From: Batkoa obscura
Taxonomy: Eukaryota > Entomophthoromycota > Entomophthoromycetes > Entomophthorales > Batkoaceae
DNA length: 64,000 bases
Assembly: GCA_030770535.1 (NCBI GenBank)
Contig: JASVEC010000028.1
Location: 496,001 to 560,000, forward strand
Direction of reading: 5' to 3'
The notes beneath the pieces were generated by a model. The model made no database searches and was not told the origin of the DNA. It saw only the letters and a list, made by a program, of their open reading frames with translations. Made by a program: the position numbers and the translations under genes. Below are positions 11,900 through 22,001 of this stretch, piece by piece; positions within the stretch are counted from its first letter, which is position 1, and every line of letters begins with the position of its first letter.

Positions 11900-14066
11900 T
11901 TAAAAGTAACCTGCTCCAAACTGGTTAGCATAAGCCATAGCGCGAATATTAGGATGTGGCTAATAAAATTTGTTTAATATGTCTTTACTTTACTCAATGA
12001 CTATAAAGCTTACCACTGCGTTAAATTTGTTATATTTTACATTTAATTCACTATCTATATGAATATAAGCCCCTTCATTACCCACCGAATCACTAACAAT
12101 AATAATCATCAATATGTTTGGGTGCTATAATAATCATCTCTTACCAATAGTTTGGTGCGGAAAACACAGTAATACATTTACCATCGTGCTCAATTACATA
12201 TCCTGAATCTTTAACCTCGTGAGAACGAATCAAAAGATCTATTTAATCAACGTTATTGAATATGGTTAAATACAGCTTAAACTTAGTTTACCAAGGTTAT
12301 TTTGTTTTAAGAATTTGTGTGTAACATCAGGACCAAATTGAATACCAATGCCACGTTTAGAAGGTGATCTACCATTCTATATAAAATTATATTAATAAAT
12401 ATTGATAGTACTAATACAAATAAACTTACTTGTGGTTGAGGATCAGACCATAATAACTCACACATTAAACCTAAATAAAAAACTAGCACCAATATAAAAA
12501 AGATTAAGGATCAAGTAAATTACCTTCATTAGGAGGTTGAGAGAAACGGTTGATTTTTCTTATATCATCTAAGGTAACATCATCTTTAGAAAACAAACCA
12601 CCATGAACAACTAAAACCTTATTTTTAATTAAATGGGCTAATGGAAGTCCATTGAATATCTCAGAGAACAATTGGAACATTAAGTCTGAAAATGTAAACA
12701 TAAAAGTTAAGAATAAAATCTCAAATATAATAAATATAATAGTAATAATAAAAAAGGATATTTTGCTTTAACTTCACCTTCAAAGCCATAGACTTTGTTC
12801 ATGTTATCAGTTTCATGATTACCACGATTAAGATAGATCGAGTTGGGGTATGTCACCTTATATGCTAATAAAGTCAGTATCACTTCTACTGAAAAGGAAC
12901 CTCGATCAACGAAATCGCCATTAAACAAATACATGTTTTTATCACTTGGTAATCCATTCAATTTAAAGATGTTTAATAAATCATAGTATTGTCCTATTTA
13001 TCATGATAATTATTAGCTACAACTATACTATTATTACAAAGCAATGTATTACCATGAGTATCACCACATACTGTTAATTTAGTACCTTCAGGTATATCGA
13101 TATCAACTAAAGTTGGTAAAGCAGTCAACATTTCTTTACATTTAAGTAAAATCTGATAATAGCGAAAATTTAGTATTTAGGAACGTATTAGTATGTAATT
13201 TACCTTATAAGCATATTTTCTATGAATTTTCTTCTGGTTTTTAAACCTTTCTATTAAATCATCAATAAACTCTTGATTAAACTCGTCGTCTTGTAACTTA
13301 TAACCATCATAGTTGTCCTCGATAGCTATTAAAAATGTTTGTATGAAATCTTTTTATGTTATTTTGTATATTATTATTACTCATTGAATCAAGATCAATC
13401 GCCTCAGAGATGCTTTTAGCTGAGTTTTCTGACTAAAATATATCATGAAAATACAATTAAGTGTGTAATAAACTTAAATTACTTGAATGGCTTGCTCGAA
13501 TTTTTCTCTACGAACGATTTTTTCACACTCTTTTAACTTACTAATAGCATCTGCATCCTTTGGTCGAAGCTTAGCTACCTTAATTTAATTATTACTATCA
13601 TTGTTCACACAATTATACATAATTATTTTTACCATTCTGAAATCCTTCAAACTTTCACTAAACTTCGCTAGTGCCATATTGGCTATCCCTCTTCTATAAT
13701 AGCCCTAATAAACTAAATTAATCACCTCTGCTTTTTACACTATTACTATCATACTTTGACAAAGCTTTTATCCAAAGCGATAGCAGCTTCAGAGTCAGAA
13801 ATAGCAGCACCATAAGCCTCCAATTTGATGTGAGCAAAAGCTCTATTGGTATAATAGCTAGGAACCGATGGGTTTAACTCAATAGCTTTTGTATAGTTTT
13901 CTATTGATAATGTATATTTCTTTTCTTTATATAAAATTTTGATATTTAAATTTATTTTTATACATTATCTTATTATATACTTACGAGAAAAATACTTATT
14001 AGCAGTATCCTTAAAATTTTCTGCTTGAGTTATGGTTTCGCCATCTAATATTAATTGACTGCTCAT
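11900..14066 (-). CDS. PPT1: serine/threonine protein phosphatase 5 (TPR + PPP)
   Basis: Hsp90-associated PPP-family phosphatase. I read 14 exons: 14066-13985, 13924-13755, 13704-13633, 13578-13483, 13432-13381, 13325-13204, 13152-13053, 12993-12762, 12693-12524, 12470-12430, 12376-12292, 12238-12145, 12092-12014 and 11959-11900. They give 484 residues (human PP5 499). The N-terminal ~125 residues are three TPRs ([12 protein letters not shown]..., [16 protein letters not shown]). The catalytic domain has the metal-binding signatures GDTHG, GDFVDRG and RGNHE, plus [16 protein letters not shown] and FSAPNYCD. Twelve introns are GT-AG. The intron at 12761-12694 is AT-AC with U12-type motifs, and only this join yields the family sequence [16 protein letters not shown]. 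Confidence 0.95.
12694..12761 (-). other. AT-AC U12-type intron in PP5
   Basis: A 68-base intron beginning ATATCCTTTT (the minor-spliceosome donor consensus) and ending TTTAC. The branch-like TTCTTAAC at 12713-12706 sits about 13 bases before the 3' end, the spacing typical of U12 introns. It joins phase 2 to phase 2. No GT-AG or GC-AG choice near it keeps frame and restores the conserved residues. Confidence 0.85.
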
Positions 14067-14274
14067 CTTTAGTTATTTTAAAAGGAGTAATTTTTTGAAA
14101 TTTTCGATCACTTTTTAATGGTTTGTGCATAATTATTTTTGGTTTTTATATTTCCTTATATAGTAAAAGGCCTTCAATTAAAACAATAAATTAATTTAAG
14201 TTTTGTACTTATTTTATTATAAAAAAACAAAATAAATAAAAGTTGTACTGTGATGAAAAATAAATTAAAATAAA

Positions 14275-15360
14275 TCAGGGATCATCATCATCAATACAAG
14301 ATATAGTAGGACTAAGCTGGGTAGTATCTTTTCCATTTTTAGTTGGGTCAACAGCCTGAATAGCACATACCCTAGCCAACTCTTTTTGATATAATAGCTC
14401 ATAACTAAAAGAGCCACGTACTGTTAAATCAAAAGGATCTTTAATAATATCAGCCCTAAAAAAAATCACATTAATTCATTTATATTTAAAATATATCAGT
14501 TAGCCTTACCATGCTATTGTTTTATTCAAGTCATCACCAAACTTACCAGGGTCAAGTAGACGAACAGTGGTAGATAAAGTAACTGGTACCCCTCTCTTTT
14601 GCCAGAAATAATAACCTGGATAAACTAAAGGTTCATCAACATGATGAACGTCTCCTAAATAAATAACAGATGGATTATCTAAAATAAAGGGGTTAAACGC
14701 CAAATTTTGTTACCATTAGTAATAACTACCTTGTGGATCCAGAGTATGATTTCCTTTAGGGGTGACATAAATACCCAGTGTACATTGCTGAACACTTATA
14801 GACCAAAGGTTCCAGTTAGCCCCTCTAACATGGATATAAAAAGTCAAACTATTCTCTGCTGCTAAAACACTTTTAATATTTACAATGGCAACATCAACTA
14901 GAGGGAGGGTGGACATAGAATAAATAGCCATAAAAAAGGAACAGATGGAGATCAATACTAAAATACTAAACAAAGAGATATCACTCATCATCCTCTTTCT
15001 TCTTTTAAAGTTATTGTTTTTATTCCAAATTTGTATAAAAGTTTCATCTTCTGAGTCTGTAAACGATTGAAAATGTTGACTAAGTTTACGGTCCTTTATT
15101 ATACTGCCATAATTCTTTTTTTTCTTTTTTGTTGATTTGTCTGGTGATACAAACGCGTTTTGTTCATAGTATAAATTTTTATCGTATTCTAACTCTGGGT
15201 GAAATTCTATATTTTTCTTCTTTTTTATTGTATTATTACTATACTTATATTTGATTGGCTTATTATATAAATATTCCTCTTGTTCGTCACTATCTAAATA
15301 AGAATCCGAGTCACTTCCCTTTACTGATAATATATTCGAGTTCATAGCTTTGTTTTCCAT
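14275..15360 (-). CDS. Vac7-like vacuolar membrane protein
   Basis: Single-pass protein resembling Vac7, the fungal activator of the Fab1 PI(3,5)P2 kinase at the vacuole. Three exons (15360-14730, 14678-14510, 14455-14275) encode 326 residues. Residues 1-124 are hydrophilic, rich in Lys/Asp/Ser. One membrane segment follows (SLFSILVLISICSFFMAIYS), then a luminal LEA-2-like beta domain (VDVAIVNIKSVLAAENSLTF, YIHVRGANWNLWSISVQQC), the hallmark of Vac7 C-termini. The first intron contains a TACTAAT branch site. The protein is much shorter than yeast Vac7 (over 1,000 residues), so a related protein such as Tag1 is an alternative. Confidence 0.68.
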
Positions 15361-15418
15361 TTTATTTTTGTTTATCTTTTTATTTTTATTCTCATACTAA
15401 TAATAAAATATTTAAAAT

Positions 15419-15802
15419 TTAAAATTCAAAATCATTGCCGCTTACCATTGCATAGTTATCTCCATTATTATTTTTAGTTTCCATAGTTTCAATAGACAAT
15501 CTTCTTTCAGATCCTTTAGGTGCTGACTTTTGCAAAAAATATTGCTTCCTTTCATGATCTTCCTCTGTATTCTCTTCTTGAAACAAGTTTGGGGTGCTTG
15601 GTTGATGGGTATACCTTTTAGAGTGTGACACGGTTTCTCTATAATCCGGAACGTCTAAAAATACCGATGTTGGATTGAAAAATAATTTAGGACTTGGTGG
15701 TGCATCCCTTTTATTACTGTATCCAAACACACCTGCTTGTTCATCAAGTTCGCTATCGTCTAAATCTGTAAGTTGACTTAACATTGCTTTTGGATAACTC
15801 AT
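15419..15802 (-). CDS. small disordered protein, unidentified
   Basis: A 127-residue single-exon frame. The sequence is polar and rich in Ser, Glu, Asp, Asn and Pro without hydrophobic segments, so it is probably disordered. It has short motifs typical of phosphorylated linkers (PPSPKLFF, HQPSTPNLF, ERRLSIET). It lies 58 bases upstream of the Vac7-like start on the same strand but ends with its own stop. I saw no splice join linking the two. Function unknown; moderate confidence that it is expressed. Confidence 0.5.
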   Translation of the reverse strand: MSYPKAMLSQLTDLDDSELDEQAGVFGYSNKRDAPPSPKLFFNPTSVFLDVPDYRETVSHSKRYTHQPSTPNLFQEENTEEDHERKQYFLQKSAPKGSERRLSIETMETKNNNGDNYAMVSGNDFEF

Positions 15803-16496
15803 GCTTTGTTTTTTAGTTATTTTTCTATTCCTCTTTTATTTGTCTATCACCTGTTAAAAATTAGATTTTAGCTTTTATTGGCTGGAGTAATTTTTGCTAA
15901 CTGGCACAGTATTTTGCCACTATTGGTTCTATTGAACAATGTGTTTAATCGTGAGTTTGGAATGTTAAGGAAAATGACATTATTAGAATTCCAAGCTTTT
16001 ATAAAATACTAAACTGGTTCATTTCTCTAGCTTGTTAGTTTGACTTGATAAAGTTTAACAGCTAAAAGTAAAGCCAATAAAAACAGAATAAAAGAGAATT
16101 AAAACAAAAAATTACAGTGAATACTAAAAAGGCACTAAATGTTTTTTAAAATCAATTAATATTATAACTCAATGTAATTAAATTGATAAAATGTATTAAA
16201 ATATAAAGCATAAATTACCTAAGCTATTTTATTTACTAAAACCATTTTTAACATAATTTTTCAAATCTTTTTAACTATCAAAAACATTCATGTAATAATA
16301 TTGTTTAATAAAAAAACTTAAACTGAATTTATGCTATAATAGCGTAGATTTAAAGGTACGCCTTTAGACTAATTCACACCTCCAAACCTATGGTACTTTC
16401 TTTTACATACTTTAACAATTTTAAATTATTTTGTAAAGCTTATGTGTATAATAAATTATAATTATAAAATGCAAAGTTTTAGATGATAATAAAAAT
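15803..16496. other. intergenic, no gene seen
   Basis: About 700 bases between the unidentified gene and SDR copy A; nothing recognised. Confidence 0.55.
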
Positions 16497-16529
16497 CAAT
16501 GTAATAAACACTTTATTTCTTAATCAGTC

Positions 16530-17267
16530 CTAACGAGTAATGAGAGCACCATTAACAAAAATGGTTTGAGCATTGACCCATTTAGCCTTATCAGAAACCA
16601 AAAACTCAACTACTGGTAACACATCTTCTACAAGCCCTAATCTTTTAGCTGGTGTCATATTTGTAAACATTTCAACTGATTCTTTTGATTCCTGGCCATG
16701 GAAAAAGCTAGTATCAATAGGACCTGGAGCTACAGTATTAACAGTAACGCCTCTATGACCTAATTCCTTTGCCAAAGCTCTAGTAAAGTGTTCTAAAGCA
16801 GATTTAGACCCTGCATAAGCCGAATAGAATGGGGTGGTAACAGCCAACAATGAAGTACCCATATTAATAATACGACCATTATCATTAATGCATCTAGCAG
16901 CTTCTTGCATAACAAAAAAGGCTGCTTTAGAATTGATACCAAAGACTCGGTCATATTCTTCTTCAGAAATATCAATAAATGGTTTCTTTAAGACTTCTCC
17001 AGCGTTGTTGATGACGATGTCTACACCTCCATATTTAGCAGTGATCTTTTGAAAGATATCTTTGATTACATTGACTTTGGTGAGGTCACCTTGGACAATT
17101 AAAGAATCACTGGAGAGTGCCGCTACCTCTTCAGCTGCTGCACGAGAATTATCACTATGATAATGTACAACCAATTTAGCACCCTCTTTGGCTAAATGTT
17201 CAGCAAAAGAACGACCCATGTTTTTACTGGAACCAGTGATGAAAGCTACTTTGTTATTTAAACTCAT
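16530..17267 (-). CDS. short-chain dehydrogenase/reductase, copy A
   Basis: Classical SDR of 245 residues, resembling FabG-type 3-oxoacyl-ACP reductases and other NAD(P)(H) oxidoreductases. It has the TGSSKNMG cofactor loop (11-18), NNAG (87-90), catalytic Ser139, Tyr151 and Lys155 (YAGSK) and the PGPIDT segment after strand 6. There is no intron, signal peptide or peroxisomal tail. The substrate cannot be told from sequence. The protein is identical to copy B at 31896; the DNA differs at only two sites that I found, both silent. The gene lies in an inverted duplication and shares a TATA box with its twin. Intronless and bacterial-like, so transfer is possible but unproven. Confidence 0.93.
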   Translation of the reverse strand: MSLNNKVAFITGSSKNMGRSFAEHLAKEGAKLVVHYHSDNSRAAAEEVAALSSDSLIVQGDLTKVNVIKDIFQKITAKYGGVDIVINNAGEVLKKPFIDISEEEYDRVFGINSKAAFFVMQEAARCINDNGRIINMGTSLLAVTTPFYSAYAGSKSALEHFTRALAKELGHRGVTVNTVAPGPIDTSFFHGQESKESVEMFTNMTPAKRLGLVEDVLPVVEFLVSDKAKWVNAQTIFVNGALITR

Positions 17268-17313
17268 TTTGATTTTTGATTTTTTTTTGATTATTACTCA
17301 GTTAACATTGGGG

Positions 17314-17321
17314 TATTTATA
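17314..17321 (-). promoter_or_regulatory. TATA box of SDR copy A
   Basis: TATAAATA on the minus strand, 47 bases upstream of the ATG; identical and equally placed in copy B (31842-31849). Confidence 0.7.
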
Positions 17322-17409
17322 CTTGATGGTTTATGTTGACAACGTCATTTTAAAAGGGTTTAAAGTGACTTTACCTTATTTTGACCTTATTTAGAAGGAT
17401 TTAATATAT

Positions 17410-17505
17410 AGGTGTGTTTTTTGGTTTCATTATTTTTTCCATTTTTGAGCACTATTTGAGTGGAAAGATTGTTAGTAAAATCCTTAAACAAAAAAATACA
17501 TCCCC
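17410..17505 (-). mobile_element. MITE, copy 5
   Basis: Reverse-orientation copy flanked by ATAT. It lies in duplication arm A and is missing from arm B, so it inserted after the duplication. Confidence 0.88.
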
Positions 17506-17775
17506 ATATATAACAGTCATTTTAAATTTGAGACTCTAATATCATAATCCCTTTTATTCAATATTAGCTATGTTCAGTTAATACTATAAGATGCCTTTTT
17601 AGTTACTCAATTCCAATTTATACTTATAACTTTAACGCTTAACTACTGTTTCTACAACTCTAGTAATAAATTAGTAGCATATAATATATCATAGTTTTTA
17701 AACAAGGGCAAAAATGTTAAGATTAAGTTGGAATCTCTTATTATGATAGTAACATAAATATATTGATACTTGTTC

Positions 17776-17795
17776 AAGGCAGCTTAAGCTGCCTT
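17776..17795. promoter_or_regulatory. perfect 20 bp palindrome
   Basis: AAGGCAGCTTAAGCTGCCTT reads the same on both strands. It lies upstream of SDR copy A, in the region that aligns with another dyad upstream of copy B. It could be a protein-binding site; function unknown. Confidence 0.45.
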
Positions 17796-18528
17796 TGGTT
17801 AAAAGCCTATGTTGTTGAAATTGCTTAGAAGCTTAATACTTTGTTATTTAAACTTTAATACTTGAAAGGATATTTTGTGTATTTTTTGAAACTGCAATTC
17901 GAAATATAATCGGGGCCATGTTAAGCGCTTGCTTTAAATTCGAATCCTAATTGAAAATTTAAATTATTCTGGATTCAGCTTAGCATCTTGTTTTGTTAGT
18001 TTTACCTGCAATACTGCTTATGCTTAAAGAATAAAAGATTAATGTAACCGTTTTCAGAATAATCGGACTTAATTAAATTTATGTTAAAAAACAAAAGTGA
18101 AATTTCAACCCGATTAATTGAGATAGAATTTTTGTCATACTACTGTAGTAGAATAAATATCTTTATATCAGTATTGTTAAAAGCCTTACAGTAATTTTTT
18201 GATTAAAAATAGCAAAAATAATCAAACTATAAAATATTAATCAAATAAAACACTTGGGTTTTCAAGCTTTTAAGGATTAAAAAATAAAATTAAAAATAAT
18301 AATGTTTTATTAGATTACTTCATACAAGTGATTCCTAAAACTTTGTCATTTTTACAATAAAATAATTTTTATTTCAAATAAAACTATACTTAAGTATATA
18401 GTCCCAAGGAGGTTATTTTAACTGTTTATTTTTAATAAAATTATAAATTAGTTGTAAGTAGTTGAGATTTTAAGTAACTAATTTTATAGATATGAGAAAC
18501 CCCATGAATTGACTTCCAATGTCCATTT

Positions 18529-18623
18529 GGGGGCGTTTTTTTGGCTTCACTTTTTCCATCTTTTAAGCGCTATTTGAGCAGAAAGATTGTTAGTAAAATT
18601 CTTAAACACAAAAATACATCCCC
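18529..18623 (-). mobile_element. MITE, copy 6
   Basis: Reverse orientation (GGGGGCGTTTTTTTGGC ... ACATCCCC) with ATTT target duplication at 18525-18528 and 18624-18627. Confidence 0.92.
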
Positions 18624-18895
18624 ATTTAGATTTTTACATTTAGAAATTTTTATTATTACTTTGGTAATTTTAATTAAAGTATCTGCCTAGAATAAATGCT
18701 GCTAATTTAATGCAGCAGGATTTCTTGTCTTAATAGATACCAAAGGTTTTTATGTCATTAAAAGCCCAGGTCTTTTATATCTCCAAAGACTTGATGCCAC
18801 TAAAAAATAAACAGCAGGAATATATCTTCCACTTTATTTTTCTCAAGTAAGACTTTTCCATTTTTCTCCAAAGATTTTTTCTAAAAACTATATAC
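18624..18895. other. intergenic spacer
   Basis: No gene seen between two MITEs. Confidence 0.5.
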
Positions 18896-18994
18896 GGGGG
18901 TGTTTTTTTTGGTTTCATTATTTTTTCCATCTTTTAAGCGCTATTTCAGCAGAAAGATTGTTAGTAAAATTCTTAAACATAAAAATACACCCCC
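18896..18994 (-). mobile_element. MITE, copy 7
   Basis: Full-length, reverse orientation, ends GGGGGTG and CACCCCC. ATATAC occurs directly on both sides (18890-18895, 18995-19000), two bases longer than the usual duplication. Confidence 0.92.
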
Positions 18995-19011
18995 ATATAC
19001 AAACAAACACA

Positions 19012-19108
19012 GGAATATATTTTTCTGTAAGAATTTTACTAACAATCTTTTCTGCTCAAATAGCGCTTAAAAAATAGAAGAAGTGATGAAACCAAAAAAA
19101 ACATCTAC
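19012..19108 (+). mobile_element. MITE, copy 8 (diverged)
   Basis: Forward copy 17 bases from copy 7, so the two form a large inverted pair. The termini are worn (left GGAATATATTTTT, right ACATCTAC). Confidence 0.82.
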
Positions 19109-19305
19109 ACATGCTTCACTTAAAATTTTACATTTCAAATTTAGTATTTTATTTTTTAATTATAACTTTAAGTCTTCCACTTAAAGTTACTTGAAATTAA
19201 AACCATTACATTAATATAGATTTTCATAATAAATTTAGTAATGGTTTTATAACTTATTTTAATAGCTATAATCATAATAAAACTATTAATACTTAAATAT
19301 AGCAT

Positions 19306-19768
19306 TGTGAAATATTGCTTTATTAGCTCTCGAATTGATTATAACACAACAATCACTTAAGTTGCTGTGTTCTCAAGTTCAAACACAATCAAGTCAGAGT
19401 CCTTTATTTTGATTTGCTGCGAGAATTTATAACTTCATATTGCAAACAATATTATCCTCTCGTTTTGATATCCATACTTGTTGGAGTATAAAAGGGATTC
19501 TTCAACATGATAACTCGAGGCTTTTTAATTGGATTACTCCCTGATAACGTATCGTTAATAAAGTCACTAAGTCTTTCTGACAACATCTGATATAGATTTT
19601 ATAGTAGTATCTTCCATTGTATTTGTTTTACATAATTCGTAGCTTACTACATACTATTTCTATTAAGTTAAGTCTATCTTAGTTACATAAACTAAGACCG
19701 TTCGACTCAAGGCAAGTTAATAAGCAAGAGTAGCTTTTAACTCCGACCACTGAGTATCAACTTTCACA
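19306..19768. mobile_element. solo LTR of an LTR retrotransposon, copy 1
   Basis: A 463-base fossil with TGTG...CACA termini and a 4-base target duplication GCAT (19302-19305, 19769-19772). It is homologous over its whole length to 55132-55596. No internal domain is next to it, so it is a solo LTR left by recombination. The element family cannot be told from the LTR. The two copies differ at many sites, which suggests an old rather than recent insertion. Confidence 0.85.
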
Positions 19769-19975
19769 GCATATACATTTAAAATTCATTTTTAATATTA
19801 ACTAATTTTTCAACTAAAAAAATGTTTAATTCTTGACTTTTTATTTATTAATTTTATATAGTTTGTTCTAAATTTCAAGTTTTATATAGTTGAGACACTG
19901 TGTTAATGCTATAAAATCCATTTTAATAGCATTTATTTAAACAATATTAAAATTTTAAGTCTTTTTAAATATATA

Positions 19976-20065
19976 GGAGTGTCTCTTTTGTTCATGAAAT
20001 TTGCTATTACCTTTCCCACTCAATAGTGCTTAAAAAATAGAAAAAACAATGAAATTAAAATCTCC
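19976..20065 (+). mobile_element. MITE, copy 9 (degenerate)
   Basis: Weak but ordered match to the family (CTTTCCCACTCAATAGTGCT then AATAGAAAAAACAATGAAA). Ends eroded. Confidence 0.65.
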
Positions 20066-20270
20066 AGTTTTACTTTTTAAATATACTGAACTTTTAGTAT
20101 TTTCAAGTAATCCAAATTATATATTTATTAAACAAATTGAATTGTTTTATTTAAGACCTTATAAGGTATAAAATTTTAAACTACATTACCTGTATAGCAA
20201 AGTAAACTTTCACATAGAACCAAACTATATTTAATTAACACAATTCAGTAGGAATTATGAATTAGTATTA

Positions 20271-20336
20271 GGGGATGTATTTTTTTGTTAAGAATTCTAT
20301 TGACAATCTTTCCACTCAAATAGTGCTTAAAAAATA
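20271..20336 (+). mobile_element. MITE, copy 10 (right end missing)
   Basis: Starts with GGGGATGTATTTTTTTG, matches through TAGTGCTTAAAAAAT, then the family sequence stops. The last third is absent. Confidence 0.85.
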
Positions 20337-22001
20337 ATTGATTATTCTATTAAAAAATTTAATATATAACAAAAATTACATTCATTTTATTATTGCTTAT
20401 TATTATCCAAAAGACCTATTGTTCATTTAATTCTATAAATTTCAACTATCAATAAATCAATAGCAAATAACTTTCATTCATTATCAATTACTACTGTCTC
20501 CTATTAAAACTTCAACCCTGGTAAATAATATTAAGTGCTAAAAATAATATTTACATTTCCTTTATTTTTTTTTCTAAAGGGAATGACGATTACCCAATTA
20601 CCAAAATCAACTAATTTACACTTAGACCATCCATTTATACTTAAAAAAGTTGAATAAATAAAAGCGATAATTAACCGAATATTAAATATTATAAATAGTA
20701 TTAAATCGCAGTATTTTTGATATTGATAATCTGAACTTATTAGCTTATGAAATTATAGAATTTAAAATTATTTTATTTTCATAATTCTAGGCTTTTTAAA
20801 AGCTTATGAAAATCTTATAATGAATATGATATGTTTTCATGATAGTATTAAAAATAGCAAAATAATTACTAAATATAATAAATCAACATTTAAAGTAATT
20901 CGTAAATTCCAGTCTTCCGTTAAAATATTGATTTTGTATATTAAAAAAACAACATTATATACTGGTTTTATCAATGCTCAAAGTTATGAAAAATACTGTG
21001 TCATTTTATTGTTATAAATAGTAATTGGGGGTAAATGATAAATATTAATGATCCATTTGCTTTTTAAAAATATAAACAATCTTTCTCTCATTTTAATGTA
21101 GTTCTTTAAATTGCGAACTATTATTTTTTAACATTGCATTTAACATTCTATCTCGCTATTTAGATTATTACTTATTAGTAATTATAATTTTTATATATTA
21201 TATTAAATTTAATACTAATAAATCGTTAACATTCTGATTTTTAATTCAACGTTTAATTAATTGAAATTAATGTTATATTATTTAAAAAAGTAAATACCTC
21301 AATATAAAAATCAAGATTTTTTACTTAAAAAGATTTTATCATAATGGCTAAATTTAGTAGCTTTTAAATAAAAATACCGTTGTTATAAGGGTAATAATAA
21401 TAGTAATCATTAAAACATTAAAAGAAAGATTAAATTCTTATAATTTATGATTTATAATTTGTTTCTATAATTTTTAATCTACTTTATTTAATATTGTTAT
21501 TTAATAACAATACCAGCTATTTAGACTATAATTTATTTGTAATTCTTTATTAGCTAATCAATTTCAAAAAGAATAAAAAGTGGTAATTATTTATTATTAA
21601 ATCCTAAAAAAGCTATCACAAATTTCAATTTCAATCTTAAAAAATGTTAATAAAATAGTTAGCTTAGTTAAGTCATCCCTTAATCATTCTAAACAAAAAA
21701 ATTCAAGAACACTTTTTTTTGCTTATTTTTAATATTTGACCAATGAACTCAGTCAAGATAAAGATTTAACCAATTAAAATGGTAGTTGAACTTTTCAAGC
21801 ACCAATATTATTTTCATTTGATCACTCCCAAATCTTCCTACTTACTGTTTTATATTTATGAAGATTTTGGTTTCAATTAAGCACCAAAATGTCAAGTTAA
21901 AAAAAAATGAAAGTGAATTTTTATTACTTCATCTTTTTTTAACTTTCTAATTTTTATTAAATTTCTCTTCTATTTAAACAATATTGTAGTTACAAGGAGC
22001 A
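20337..22001. other. intergenic upstream of the Zn2Cys6 factor
   Basis: About 1.7 kb, extremely A+T-rich. No gene or repeat recognised; short open frames here (for example 20820-21017) look random. Long 5' regions are common for fungal regulators. Confidence 0.5.

Larger units (their letters stand above)
16497..18520 (-). repeat. inverted segmental duplication, arm A (SDR locus)
   Basis: Pairs in reverse orientation with 30960-32662. The part 16497-17344 is almost identical to 31822-32662. From about 17770 to 18520 the match to 30960-31740 is clear but strongly diverged. About 430 bases (17345-17770), including a MITE, are absent from the other arm. Confidence 0.85.

Noticed and set aside
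14679-14729. Two in-frame TAA codons inside the Vac7-like gene, suggesting read-through or an altered code
   Set aside because: A normal intron with donor GTAGTT, a TACTAAT branch site and TTTTAG acceptor removes them and keeps frame; other genes here end in TAA.
16573-17052. Antisense open frames over the SDR gene
   Set aside because: They are shadows of the SDR frame; the same frames appear over copy B.
17925-17955. B-box-like TTCGAATCC as a tRNA or SINE
   Set aside because: No cloverleaf or A box can be built around it, and the homologous place in the other duplication arm lacks it.
20820-21017. 65-codon open frame
   Set aside because: No similarity, biased A+T composition and no splice or promoter context; frames of this size are expected by chance.
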